DNA of 64,000 nt from positions 1 to 64,000 of the forward strand of contig DATATI010000020.1 in the NCBI GenBank assembly GCA_036268875.1, written 5' to 3'. The notes below the pieces were generated by a model, which saw only the letters and a list, made by a program, of their open reading frames with translations, searched no databases and was not told where the DNA came from. Positions 18,827 to 29,063 of the stretch are shown here, piece by piece. Within the stretch, counting starts at the first letter, position 1. Every line of letters begins with the position of its first letter. A program made the position numbers and the translations under genes. Source of the DNA: Polyangia bacterium. GTDB taxonomy: Bacteria; Myxococcota_A; Polyangia; Fen-1088.

Positions 18827-19654
18827 TCAAGGCAAGAAGCGCTGACCGCCAACCACGACGCCGGCGGCAATGCGCCCGGCCAGCCAGCGGCCGGCCCGAT
18901 CGACAGCCGCCGGCAACGTCGCTCCCCCGGCCAGCGCGGCGGCGATGGCGGTGGACAGCGCGCAGCCGGTGCCGCGCGGGCTCGGACCAGGAACGCGGAG
19001 GCGGGTAAACTTTCGAACGCCGCTTTCGTCCACCAACCGATCGGTGACGGTGTCCCGCGTTTCGCCCAGGTGGCCACCCTTGATCAGGACGGCGACGATT
19101 CCGCGCGCCAGCAGCGCCCGCCCGGCGGCCTCGGCGTCAGCGGGGGCGGCCACCGGTTTTCCGGACAGGCGCGCGGTCTCGCCGGCATTGGGCGTCACCA
19201 GCGTCGCCCGACGCAGCAGTGGCCACAAACCGTCAAGTGAACCCGACCACAGCGCCCCCCCGGCCGATGCGGTCAGCACTGGATCGACCACCAGCGGACC
19301 AGCGAAACCAGCGGCGTCGAGCGCGCCGACTATGGCGGCGGCGGCCGCGGCGTCGGGTACCATTCCGATTTTGACGGCCGCGTTCGGGTGGCGCGCCAAT
19401 GCCCGCCGCAGCGCCGCGCCGAGCTGCGCCGGGGCGCGCGGCTCGACGCTGAGAACACCGGTCGAACCGATAATGCCCACGCCGTCGCTGCTTGCTTCCT
19501 GCTCGGTCCAGGCCGTCCCGACGCACGCCACACCCGCCCCCAGCGCCGCACCGGTGAGGACGTCGCGCACCAGGCCGGCGCCGCCGCTTTGGTCGACGCC
19601 GGCCACGGCAATAACCAGCACCGGTCGTTCCGGGTCCATTTGCGGGCGATTCAC
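18827..19654 (-). CDS. thiD: Hydroxymethylpyrimidine/phosphomethylpyrimidine kinase
   Basis: Ribokinase-fold kinase of thiamine synthesis that phosphorylates HMP and HMP-phosphate. The N-terminus has AGVDQSGGAG (usually AGxDSSGGAG), the middle has VVDPVLTASAGG and TPNAGETARLSG, and the anion hole and catalytic Asp region is RGTGCALSTAIAAALA. KGGH is present before the ATP site. Length 275 is typical. No other thiamine gene lies in the window. It is divergent from the PEGA kinase, with a 91-bp intergenic region in which no convincing promoter pair was found. Confidence 0.88.
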   Translation of the reverse strand: MNRPQMDPERPVLVIAVAGVDQSGGAGLVRDVLTGAALGAGVACVGTAWTEQEASSDGVGIIGSTGVLSVEPRAPAQLGAALRRALARHPNAAVKIGMVPDAAAAAAIVGALDAAGFAGPLVVDPVLTASAGGALWSGSLDGLWPLLRRATLVTPNAGETARLSGKPVAAPADAEAAGRALLARGIVAVLIKGGHLGETRDTVTDRLVDESGVRKFTRLRVPGPSPRGTGCALSTAIAAALAGGATLPAAVDRAGRWLAGRIAAGVVVGGQRFLP

Positions 19655-19745
19655 AGGGCCGCTATCATAGACCGCCCCGAAGGACCAGACCTGCCGGCGC
19701 AGTTGCGCGCCGTGGATTCGGGCTTACACCAAACAAGTCATCGGC

Positions 19746-21437
19746 GTGGCCGTCCAACTTCCACAACCGATTCAGTTCGGGAAATACACGCTCTTCGAGC
19801 GCATCGGCCGGGGAGGGATGGCCGACGTGTACAAGGGCCGCATCCAAGGCCCGGAGGGGTTCGAGCGCGTCTTCGTCATCAAGCGCATCCTGCCCCATCT
19901 GTCCGATGAGCCAACGTTCATCAAGATGTTCGTCGAAGAAGCCAAGCTGTCGGCGCGCCTGTCGCACCCGAACATCGTGCAGGTCTTCGAGCTGGGCGCC
20001 GTTGAAGGCGAGTACTTCATCTCGATGGAGTACGTGCGCGGCCGCGACCTGGCCGAGACCATGCGCGCGATCTGGAAGACCATGCCGCCACCGCGGCCCG
20101 AGATGGTGGCGTACATCGGCCGCGAAGCGTGCCGGGCTCTGGCCTACGCGCACGATCTGGTCGACGACAACGGTCGTCCGCTGCGCATGATCCACCGCGA
20201 CGTCTCGCCGTCGAACATCATGCTGTCCTACGAAGGCGCGGTGAAGCTGCTGGACTTCGGCATCGCCAAGGCCTTGGGTGAAGCCCCCGAGACCACCAAG
20301 AGCGGAACGATGAAAGGCAAGTACGCCTATATGGCGCCCGAGCAGACCGAGGGCGACGACGTCGACCACCGCATTGACATTTTTTCCTGCGGCATCGTCC
20401 TGCACGAAGTATTGACCGGGCGCCGCCTGTTCAAGGGCGCCAACGACATGCAGACCATCGAGCGCGTGCGCAAGGGCGACGTGGCACCGCCCTCGTATCA
20501 AAATCCCCTCTGCCCGCCCGAGCTGGACGCCATCGTCCTGAAGGCGTTGGCCCGCAACCGCGACGACCGTTTTGCCCACGCGTCGGAGATGGCCGATGCG
20601 CTGGACGACGTGGTGCACGCGGCGCGTTTTCAACCCACCCACCTGGCGCAGCAACTGCACACGCTGTTCCCCACCGAGGGCACCGGCGCGGTGATCAGCC
20701 GCCCGACCACCAGCAGCAATGTCACCGGCTCAGGCGTGCCGTCGTCGGCGCGCTCGCCGACGGTGCCGCCGGTGCAAGTGCCGGGCGGCGCGCGCAACAC
20801 GTACAGCTTCTGGAATCAGGCCTCGCAAGAACCCGAAGAGAAGAAAAAAACCAAATGGATGGTCCCGGCCGCCGCGGCCCTGGCGCTGGCCATCGGCGGC
20901 GGCATCATCTGGGCGGCCACCAGCACCAATAACATCGCCTCCACCGCCCCCGGTTTCGCCGGCGGACGCGCTGCGGGGGCGCAAAAATTCAACGTCTTCG
21001 TCAAATCGGATCCGCCCGGCGCCGACATCTTCCTCAACCGCGGCGGCAAGCCCATCGCCGCCACGCCGGTGGCCTTGCCCATCGATCTGGACGGCGCGGG
21101 TTCGGTGCGGATCGTCCTCAAGAAGGCGGGCTACGAACCGTACGAGCAGATCATTTCTAACGACACGCCGCTGTCGATCAACTTGCGGCCCGAAGAGACC
21201 ACGCCGGCGCCGCGTGACGAACCGCCGGCCGTCAAGCCCAAGCCGCCGGCGCCCGTGGCGAAGCCGGAGCCGACGGAGAAGGCGGAGAAAACCTCCAGCC
21301 GCCCGCCGTCGTCATCGAAGCGCGCGCCATCGACAGCGGCCGAGAAATCATCCGCCTCCAGGCACCGCCCGGCCGCATCCGCCAAGCCCAAGCCCGCACC
21401 CGCGCCTCGAAACGGCGAGCTGGTCAACCCGTTCTGA
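19746..21437 (+). CDS. Membrane Ser/Thr protein kinase with PEGA domain
   Basis: Hanks-type kinase, 563 residues. The N-lobe has IGRGGMADVYKG (glycine loop) and VIKRIL with the ATP lysine near 46. The C-lobe has HRDVSPSNIM (catalytic Asp ~153), LDFGIAKA (~171) and YMAPEQ. The HRDVSPSN variant is typical of myxobacterial kinases. A single membrane helix lies at ~370-390 and an extracytoplasmic PEGA domain at ~415-475 (SDPPGADIFLN, then VRIVLKKAGYEPYEQ). A Lys/Pro/Ala-rich tail ends the protein. GTG 19746 places the kinase domain about 12 residues from the N-terminus. Its ligand and targets are unknown. Confidence 0.93.
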   Translation: MAVQLPQPIQFGKYTLFERIGRGGMADVYKGRIQGPEGFERVFVIKRILPHLSDEPTFIKMFVEEAKLSARLSHPNIVQVFELGAVEGEYFISMEYVRGRDLAETMRAIWKTMPPPRPEMVAYIGREACRALAYAHDLVDDNGRPLRMIHRDVSPSNIMLSYEGAVKLLDFGIAKALGEAPETTKSGTMKGKYAYMAPEQTEGDDVDHRIDIFSCGIVLHEVLTGRRLFKGANDMQTIERVRKGDVAPPSYQNPLCPPELDAIVLKALARNRDDRFAHASEMADALDDVVHAARFQPTHLAQQLHTLFPTEGTGAVISRPTTSSNVTGSGVPSSARSPTVPPVQVPGGARNTYSFWNQASQEPEEKKKTKWMVPAAAALALAIGGGIIWAATSTNNIASTAPGFAGGRAAGAQKFNVFVKSDPPGADIFLNRGGKPIAATPVALPIDLDGAGSVRIVLKKAGYEPYEQIISNDTPLSINLRPEETTPAPRDEPPAVKPKPPAPVAKPEPTEKAEKTSSRPPSSSKRAPSTAAEKSSASRHRPAASAKPKPAPAPRNGELVNPF

Positions 21438-21440
21438 CCG

Positions 21441-22814
21441 CTAGCGGAAGGCCACCGGCTGACCAGTGGCTTCCAGCACCGACATCCACAGGTCGGCGTT
21501 GATGTCGACTTGCTTGCGAAAGCGCGTCACCAGTGGCAGCGGAACCTGCACGAACCGTCCGTGCCAGCGGCCGATCAGCATCTCGGTGTTGCCCGCCATC
21601 GCGGCGTGCACGGCATTGCGGGCCATGTTCCAGCAGTACACGCTGTCTGAGGGCGACGCCGGCACGCTGCGAATCTGATAGCTGGGATCGATGTACTTGA
21701 GGGTGATCTCGACGCCGCGCTGACGGAAGTGATCGCTGATGCGATCGCGCAGCACCATCCCGATGTCCTTCAGCCGCACGTTGCCGCTGGCGTCGGTTCC
21801 CCCGCGATCGCCCGGCGAGGTGATGGCGGGATCGATGCAAAGATCCTGCCCGGCGCCTTCCGCCACGACGATCACCGCGTGCGACCGCTGCTCCAGACGT
21901 TGCTGGAGGTGGTGCAAAAATCCGTTGTCTCCTTCCAGGCGCAGCGGCACCTCCGGGATCAGCACAAAATTGGCGTCCGTGGAGGCCAGCGCCGCGTAAC
22001 AGGCGATGAAGCCCGAATGGCGTCCCATCAATTTCACCAGGCCGATCCCGTTGCGCGCGCCGTTCGCTTCCACGTGGGCGCTGCGGATGACCTCGACAGC
22101 GGCGTCGAACGCCGTCTCGAAACCGAAGCTTTGATCGATGAAGTGAATGTCGTTGTCGATGGTCTTCGGGATCCCGATGACCGACAGAGCGATCCCGCGG
22201 CGCTCGGCCTCGGCGACGATCTTGATCGCGGCGCGCAAGGTGCCGTCGCCGCCAATGATGAACAGCGCGCCGATGCCCATGCGGGCCAGCGTGTCGACCA
22301 TCTCGCCCGGGTCTTGCCCGCCGCGCGACGAGCCCAGCACGGTGCCGCCCTGGTGATGAATGGTGGCCACCATATCGGGACGCAAGCGCAACGGCGGGTG
22401 GCCGTAACGCGAGACCAGCCCTTCGAAGCCATAGCGGAAACCATAGATCTCGTCGACGCCATAGGCGTGCGTCAGCTCGAGGACCAGCCCGCGCACGACA
22501 TTGTTGATGCCCGGGCACAGGCCGCCACAGGTGACGATGCCGGCGCGCAGCTCGCCCGGGCGAAAGAAGATCTTGCTGCGCGGGCCGGCCAGCTCGAACG
22601 TCGGCAAATCTTGGGGCGCGGTGTGGGCCAGGCGCGACCACCGATCGTCTAACAGCACGCGGTCCGCCTTGCCGGGCGCGAAGAGGGGCATCTGGCCCAG
22701 GCGCGCCGCCAGCGGCGATTCGTGCCGGCAGGGGCCCAGGTTCTTGATCAACAGATCCTGAGATTCGACCCGCTGGGTGCGCTCGGGGACCGTGAGATTG
22801 ACCGGCTTGGTCAT
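21441..22814 (-). CDS. 6-phosphofructokinase, ATP type
   Basis: Phosphorylates fructose 6-phosphate. The 457-residue protein is longer than E. coli PfkA and matches the plant/trypanosome-like group. Key motifs are VTCGGLCPGIN, IIGGDGTLRAA, IPKTIDND and LMGRHSGFIA. GGDGT, rather than GGDD, predicts ATP as donor, even with the Lys of PKTIDND that is also seen in pyrophosphate enzymes; this is inference from motif knowledge. ATG 22814 is chosen; the frame is open upstream to 22934 but adds no family residues. It converges on the PEGA kinase with a 3-bp gap. Confidence 0.9.
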   Translation of the reverse strand: MTKPVNLTVPERTQRVESQDLLIKNLGPCRHESPLAARLGQMPLFAPGKADRVLLDDRWSRLAHTAPQDLPTFELAGPRSKIFFRPGELRAGIVTCGGLCPGINNVVRGLVLELTHAYGVDEIYGFRYGFEGLVSRYGHPPLRLRPDMVATIHHQGGTVLGSSRGGQDPGEMVDTLARMGIGALFIIGGDGTLRAAIKIVAEAERRGIALSVIGIPKTIDNDIHFIDQSFGFETAFDAAVEVIRSAHVEANGARNGIGLVKLMGRHSGFIACYAALASTDANFVLIPEVPLRLEGDNGFLHHLQQRLEQRSHAVIVVAEGAGQDLCIDPAITSPGDRGGTDASGNVRLKDIGMVLRDRISDHFRQRGVEITLKYIDPSYQIRSVPASPSDSVYCWNMARNAVHAAMAGNTEMLIGRWHGRFVQVPLPLVTRFRKQVDINADLWMSVLEATGQPVAFR

Positions 22815-22996
22815 CGTCGACGGGTCGGAAGAGACAGGAAACGGGATGGTCACTGCGGCTTGCCTTTCAAAAACGAAACGGTCACCTCTGAGTCTGCACC
22901 CCCGGGACCCATTTTGTCGACCCGACGGCAGCAAGATTGACGCGACGGCCGCCGATCGCCGTTGACAAACCGCGGGCTGATTTGTTGATTAGGGTC

Positions 22997-23800
22997 GTGT
23001 TTCGCGGTCGCACCGTCGCCGTCGTCGTTCCCGCCTTCAACGAAGCGGACAAGTTGGCCGGGACCATCCGCTCGATCCCGGGCTTCATCGACATCGTCAT
23101 CGTCGTCGACGACGCCAGCACCGACGGCACGGCGCGCATCGCCCGGCGGCTGGCGCGGCGAACCAGCAACGGCGACGGGCGCCGCGGGCTGGTGGTCATC
23201 GTTCACCCGCGCAACCGCGGCGTCGGCGCGGCCATCGCGTCCGGATACATCCGCGCGTTGGAGCTGGGCGCCGACGTCACCGCGGTGATGGCGGGCGACG
23301 GGCAGATGGACCCGGCCGATCTGCCGCGCCTGCTGGCGCCCGTCGCGACGGGCGCCGCCGATTACGCCAAGGGCAATCGCTTTGCGTGGCCCGGGTATTG
23401 GCGAGCGATGCCGCCGCAGCGCCTGTTCGGGAACGTGGCGCTGTCGTTGATGACGCGATTGTCGTCCGGGTACGGAAAGATGTTTGATTCGCAGTGCGGA
23501 TACACGGCGGCGTCGCGGCGTGCTCTGCTGGCCATCGATCCGCGCCGCATGTTCGAACGTTACGGTTATCCCAATGATCTGCTGGGCCGGCTACGGGTGG
23601 CGGGCGCGCGGGTGGTCGATGTGCCGGTGCGGCCCGTGTACGGCGAAAACTGGCGCTCAGGGATCCGTCCGCTGCGGGTGATGCTGCCCATCACCTTCGT
23701 CCTCTTGCGCTCGGGGCTGGCGCGGCTGGCGCACGCCTGGCGCCGCGCCCCGCGCGCGCTGGCGGCGCTGGAGGAACGGCCGTGGTCGTCGGCGTCCTGA
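22997..23800 (+). CDS. Glycosyltransferase family 2 (DPM1-like)
   Basis: GT-A-fold glycosyltransferase, 267 residues, probably acting on a polyprenyl-phosphate or nucleotide sugar at the inner face of the membrane. Landmarks are VAVVVPAFNEADKL, VVDDASTDGTARI, the metal-binding region VMAGDGQMDP, and the acceptor-side segment SQCGYTAASRRAL. GTG 22997 gives the N-terminus MFRGRTVAVVVP seen in the family; the frame is open to TTG 22937. The end overlaps the next glycosyltransferase by 19 bp, indicating a two-gene unit. Confidence 0.88.
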   Translation: MFRGRTVAVVVPAFNEADKLAGTIRSIPGFIDIVIVVDDASTDGTARIARRLARRTSNGDGRRGLVVIVHPRNRGVGAAIASGYIRALELGADVTAVMAGDGQMDPADLPRLLAPVATGAADYAKGNRFAWPGYWRAMPPQRLFGNVALSLMTRLSSGYGKMFDSQCGYTAASRRALLAIDPRRMFERYGYPNDLLGRLRVAGARVVDVPVRPVYGENWRSGIRPLRVMLPITFVLLRSGLARLAHAWRRAPRALAALEERPWSSAS

Positions 23801-24912
23801 CCACGTCTTACCCACGCCACGCCGACGATTACGCCGGCTCGTTCGTCGGCGATCGCGTGCGGGCGTTGTTGGCCGAAGGTCACGCGGTCGAGGTCTTCGC
23901 CGCCGCCGACACCCGCGCCACCACGCGGTCCGTCGAGGGCGCATTGACGATCACGCGCATCGGCTTGGATCCGCAAGGCGGCGAGCCGCTTTTTTACGGC
24001 GACGGCGGGCCCGAAGCGCTGGAACGCGGCGGTGCGCGCGCCTGGTGGCAGGCGCTGCGCTTCTCGACCGATCTTGCCACCGCGGTGCGCGCGCGTCTGC
24101 CTCACCTCGATGCGCTGGAAGCACACTGGCTGGTGCCTTGCGTCGCCGTGGCGGCAACGGTGGCGCCACAAAAACCGCTGCGCGCCTTCTCCCACTCCGG
24201 CGATGTGGCGCTGCTCGAGCGACTTCCCGCCGGCGACGCGCTGGCGCGGACGCTGGCGGCGCGGATCGCGGGCGCGGATCTCCTCTTCGTCACCGACGAT
24301 CTGCGCAGGCGCTTTGCGGCGCTGGTCGGCCGGGCGATCGGTCGCGTTCAGCACCTGGCAGCGCCCGCCGATCTGTTTCCGCCCATCACGCCGGCGTCGC
24401 GCCAGGCTGCACGCGCCGCTTTGGGCCTGGCCGGCCCGACGGTGATCGCCGTTGGGCGCCTGGTTCCGATCAAGGGATTTCACCGTTTGATCGACGCGTG
24501 CGCGGAGGCGGCGGCGATCGGCGGGCAAGGCCTGCCTCTGACGGCGATCATTGTCGGCGACGGCCCTGAACGCGGGGCGCTGGCTGCGGCGGCGCGCGTG
24601 GCGGGCGTGCGCCTGACGTTGCCTGGTTGGGTGCCGCGATCAAACCTGGCGCACTGGCTGCATGCCGCCGACGCGTACGCGCAGCCGTCGCTGGCACTGC
24701 CATCGGCGCGGCGCGAGGGATTGCCGGTGGCCACGCTGGAAGCTCTCGCCGTTGGTCTGCCGGTGATCGCCAGCGACGAACCCGGCCTGCGCGAGCTGGA
24801 TGTCGATAAAAACCGGCTGCTGCTGATCGAAACCAAGAATCGCCGGGCCTTCGGCGATGCCCTGATTGGCACCCTGTCAAGAAATTGTGTTGGCGTTGTA
24901 ACGGCCGTGTAA
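23782..24912 (+). CDS. Glycosyltransferase family 4
   Basis: GT-B-fold retaining glycosyltransferase, 376 residues. The N-terminal domain begins VVGVLTTSYPRHADDYAGSF. The C-terminal domain has VIAVGRLVPIKGFHRLID, IIVGDGPERGAL, LPGWVPRSNLAHWLHAADAY and the E-x7-E region REGLPVATLEALAVGLPVI. The last ~20 residues (after FGDAL) do not form the usual closing helix, so the C-terminus may be slightly truncated. The GTG start lies inside the end of the upstream GT2 gene. Confidence 0.88.
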   Translation: MVVGVLTTSYPRHADDYAGSFVGDRVRALLAEGHAVEVFAAADTRATTRSVEGALTITRIGLDPQGGEPLFYGDGGPEALERGGARAWWQALRFSTDLATAVRARLPHLDALEAHWLVPCVAVAATVAPQKPLRAFSHSGDVALLERLPAGDALARTLAARIAGADLLFVTDDLRRRFAALVGRAIGRVQHLAAPADLFPPITPASRQAARAALGLAGPTVIAVGRLVPIKGFHRLIDACAEAAAIGGQGLPLTAIIVGDGPERGALAAAARVAGVRLTLPGWVPRSNLAHWLHAADAYAQPSLALPSARREGLPVATLEALAVGLPVIASDEPGLRELDVDKNRLLLIETKNRRAFGDALIGTLSRNCVGVVTAV

Positions 24913-25069
24913 CCAAGTTCACACCCGCCCAGGGAAAACCCGCGCAAGGCCTTACGCGGTTCCCGGAAGAGTTACCTGAACCCCGCGACTTTCCTGGACC
25001 CGCGATCCGGCACGCATTGTGCTGCGTGTAGTCCATGTAGGGTCGATTGGATCTCAGGAGGTCAAGCGG

Positions 25070-25627
25070 ATGTTGTCTCGCCCCCAGCGCCAGCCTGAAA
25101 TCTCTGTCGTTCTCGCCGTGCGCGACAACGAGGAGACCGTCGGACATCTGATCCGGGCCGTCGCTGCGCACCTGCGTGCGCTGGCCCGTTCGTTTGAAAT
25201 TTTGGTGGTGAACGACGGCTCGCGCGACAACAGCCTGTCTATCGCCCGGCTGCTGTCGGCCCAGGTTCCCGAGCTGCGGCTGGTGACACGCAACTCGTCC
25301 GGACGCGCGTTCCTGCGCGGTGCCGCCGAGGCGCACGGTGACGTGGTGGTTCTGGTCGAAGCGCACCGGACGGTTTCGCTGGCGCCGCTCGGCTGGGCCC
25401 TCTCGCGCCTGGCCGCCGGGCGCGAGGCGGTGATCTTGCGCGGCCGTTACATCGTCGCGCGCCGCCTCCTGGCGCTGCCGATCATCGTGCGGGCCAGCGG
25501 TCCAGGGATCTTGTTCGAGGCGGTCTTCGAGCGACGCGCCGAAGAACTGGGAATCGACGTGGTGGGCAGCCGCCCGCAACGCACGCCCCTGTTGCTGCGT
25601 CCCTTCCTGCGTTTTCTCGCCGCCTAG
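25070..25627 (+). CDS. Short GT2-like (GT-A) protein
   Basis: A 185-residue protein with the N-terminal half of a family 2 glycosyltransferase: ISVVLAVRDNEETVGHLI, ILVVNDGSRDNSLSI, then a shortened domain with VVVLVEAHRTV where the DxD metal site would be; the acidic pair there is not obvious. It may be an inactive or regulatory GT-A protein. The start at ATG 25070 is decided by a strong Shine-Dalgarno, AGGAGGT at 25056-25062, seven bases upstream. The preceding 157 bp hold no gene; an imperfect inverted repeat (GGGAAAACCCGCG/CGCGGTTCCC) lies at 24936-24967. Confidence 0.7.
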   Translation: MLSRPQRQPEISVVLAVRDNEETVGHLIRAVAAHLRALARSFEILVVNDGSRDNSLSIARLLSAQVPELRLVTRNSSGRAFLRGAAEAHGDVVVLVEAHRTVSLAPLGWALSRLAAGREAVILRGRYIVARRLLALPIIVRASGPGILFEAVFERRAEELGIDVVGSRPQRTPLLLRPFLRFLAA

Positions 25628-25674
25628 CCGCGCGGATCCGCCATCCGCCGACGGCCCATGCTAGGCTTGCTGCA

Positions 25675-26706
25675 ATGACGATTCTCGTCGCGATCATTGG
25701 CCTAGGTCTGCTCATCGTGCTGCACGAGGGCGGCCATTTCCTGGTTGCCCGCCTGTGCGGGATGAAGGTCGAGCGGTTCTCGATCGGCTTCGGCCCCACC
25801 TTGATTGGGTTCAAGCGGGGCGGAACCCTGTTCCAGATCGCGCCGATTCCCTTGGGAGGGTTCGTGCAGATCACCGGCATGAACCCCCAAGAAGAAGTCG
25901 ACCCTAACGATCCTTACGTCTATCCGAACCGGCCGACCTGGATGCGCTTTGCCACCATCGTGGCCGGCCCGGCGGCGAACTACGTGACGTCGATTTTGTT
26001 GATGTTGGGCATCCTGCTGACGTTCGGAACGCTGGCCAACACCAAGACCCAGAAGGTCCTCGAGCCGGTAGCAGGAAAGCCGGCGGCGCTGGCTGGAATG
26101 GCCGCGGGCGACGTGCTGGTCCAAGCCAACGGCCGGCCCATCTCGGCCGACGCGCCGGTCAGCGACGTCATCAATGGAGGCCACGGCGCGCCGGTGACGA
26201 TCAAGGTGCTGCGCGACGGACAGCCGCTGTCGTTCACGGTGACGCCGGAAAAACAGAGCTCGGGCGTTTACCAGATCGGCATCCAGATCGGGCCGGTGAA
26301 CAAGCGCGTGCCGGTGGGCGTGGGTACCGCCGTGAAAGAGGCGGTGGTCTATCCGTACTACACCTCGCTGGGGATCCTGGGCGGCCTTTACGACATGATC
26401 CGCGGCCGCGTGCACGCCGATCTGTCCGGACCGATCGGCATCACCAGGCAGATCGCCAAGGCCGTCAAGCGCGGCCCCGACGAGTTTCTGGGCATCATCG
26501 CCCTGCTGTCGACGTACCTCGGCCTTTTCAACCTGCTGCCGCTCCCGGCGCTGGACGGCGGGCGGGCGTTGTTCTTGGCCATCGAATCGATCATTCGCCG
26601 CCGCGTGAACCCGCGCATCGAAGCGACGGTTCACACCGTCGGGCTGGTGTTCCTGCTGGGCGTCTTGTTGTTGGTCAGCGTTAAAGACGTCCTCGGCAAA
26701 GGCTAG
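25675..26706 (+). CDS. rseP: RIP metalloprotease RseP (site-2 protease)
   Basis: Intramembrane zinc protease that cleaves anti-sigma factors and signal-peptide remnants. HEGGH in the first membrane helix supplies His17, Glu18 and His21, and the third ligand is in PALDGGR near residue 290. A single PDZ domain covers about 125-205 (KPAALAGMAAGDVLVQANG). Four hydrophobic segments are visible. Length 343 is short for the family (one PDZ rather than two). The usual neighbours dxr and bamA are absent. Confidence 0.93.
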   Translation: MTILVAIIGLGLLIVLHEGGHFLVARLCGMKVERFSIGFGPTLIGFKRGGTLFQIAPIPLGGFVQITGMNPQEEVDPNDPYVYPNRPTWMRFATIVAGPAANYVTSILLMLGILLTFGTLANTKTQKVLEPVAGKPAALAGMAAGDVLVQANGRPISADAPVSDVINGGHGAPVTIKVLRDGQPLSFTVTPEKQSSGVYQIGIQIGPVNKRVPVGVGTAVKEAVVYPYYTSLGILGGLYDMIRGRVHADLSGPIGITRQIAKAVKRGPDEFLGIIALLSTYLGLFNLLPLPALDGGRALFLAIESIIRRRVNPRIEATVHTVGLVFLLGVLLLVSVKDVLGKG

Positions 26707-26720
26707 GGGACGGCGCGGTC

Positions 26721-27725
26721 GTGGCCCGGGAAAGCCGGGGCGGCCGGCCGCCCGCGCGTGGTGACGTCGGCGGCCAGGCGGTGGCGCGGGTTCATCGAGG
26801 ATTGGTGGGTGAGCGTGCGCTGATCGGCACGCCATACCTTGGCGACGCCGGCCTGCGACGGGCCTATGACGACACCATTGCGCCGCGCACGCGCGCGGCG
26901 CTGGCGAAGATTCTCGCTGAAGTGGCGCCCGAGCCGGCCACGGGGGCGACACGGCGCCTGCGACTGCTGGATCTGGGCGCTGGCACCGGCGCGGCCAGTG
27001 AAGCCTTTCGCGCCCACTTCGGGCAGGTCGATGTGGTGGCGGTCGATCAGGTGCCGGCGCCCGGCGTGTTGACCGCCGATCTCGAGCGCTACGACATTCC
27101 GCCGCGGTTAGAAGGACGGTTCGACTTCATCGTCGCCGCCCACGTCCTGAACGAATTGCACGCGCGCGAACCGCTGGCCACGCGCGTCGCCGCCCGCGCG
27201 CGCAAGGCGCAGGTGTGGTGCAACCGTTTGCTGGACGACGGCGGAACGCTGCTCCTTCTCGAGCCCGCGCTGCGCGAAACCTCGCGCGAGCTTTTGGCTG
27301 TGCGCGATCAGCTGGTGGCCGCCGGTTTGGTGGTGGTGGCGCCGTGCCTGTGGACCGGCCCCTGTCCCGCGCTGGGCCGCGAGCGCGACTGGTGCCACGA
27401 CACCGCCGTGCGCTCCGACGTCAAGGGTCCGGCGGCGCGCGTTGACTTCAGTTATCTGGCCGTGCGAACCCAGGGCGAGCCGGTGACCGATCCAACCTTG
27501 TTCCGCATCGTCAGCTCCCCCCTGGCCGAGAAGGGCCGCCTGCGCATCTTTGGCTGCGGCCCGGCTGGGCGCCAGCCGCTGGTGCGCCTGACCCGACACG
27601 AAAGCGACAGCAACGCCGCCTTCGCGGATCTCGAGCGCGGCGACCTGGCCCGCGTCGCGCGGACCAGCTACGCGCGCGACGGCCTGCGGATCACCGAGGA
27701 GACGATCGTCTCCGCAGCGAAGTAG
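26721..27725 (+). CDS. Rsm22-family ribosomal small-subunit methyltransferase-like protein
   Basis: Resembles PF09243 (Rsm22; human METTL17), a methyltransferase-fold family tied to small-subunit ribosome assembly. The N-terminal helical segment has TPYLGDAGLRRAYDDTIAPRT, and the SAM motif is LDLGAGTGAASEAF. The later segments CLWTGPCPAL, RDWCHDTA and FGCGPAG supply Cys209, Cys215, Cys225 and Cys279. Their arrangement recalls the four cysteines that hold an iron-sulfur cluster in METTL17; that part is inference. GTG 26721 follows rseP by 14 bp, so it is probably co-transcribed. It converges on ahcY. Confidence 0.82.
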   Translation: MARESRGGRPPARGDVGGQAVARVHRGLVGERALIGTPYLGDAGLRRAYDDTIAPRTRAALAKILAEVAPEPATGATRRLRLLDLGAGTGAASEAFRAHFGQVDVVAVDQVPAPGVLTADLERYDIPPRLEGRFDFIVAAHVLNELHAREPLATRVAARARKAQVWCNRLLDDGGTLLLLEPALRETSRELLAVRDQLVAAGLVVVAPCLWTGPCPALGRERDWCHDTAVRSDVKGPAARVDFSYLAVRTQGEPVTDPTLFRIVSSPLAEKGRLRIFGCGPAGRQPLVRLTRHESDSNAAFADLERGDLARVARTSYARDGLRITEETIVSAAK

Positions 27726-27743
27726 CGCCGCCGCCGTGCCCGG

Positions 27744-29000
<1,257 letters not shown>

Positions 29001-29063
29001 TCGCGGGACCCTACTTTCCGTTCCGAGCCTAGTCAAGGCAGTGATACTGTTTGGCTGACCGAT

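Noticed and set aside
18794-18827. GGCGCC...GGCGCC stem between convergent genes as a terminator
   Set aside because: Only six paired bases, a 19-base loop and no T-tract; expected often by chance at this GC content.
22962-22990. TTGACA with TTGATT 17 bp downstream before the GT2 gene at 22997
   Set aside because: The -35 is perfect but the -10 matches only three of six bases.
29008-29036. Promoter for ahcY (TTGACT, 17-bp spacer, TAGGGT on the minus strand)
   Set aside because: The -10 match is only moderate and the predicted start would fall at the ATG, implying a leaderless mRNA; too weak to list as a feature.
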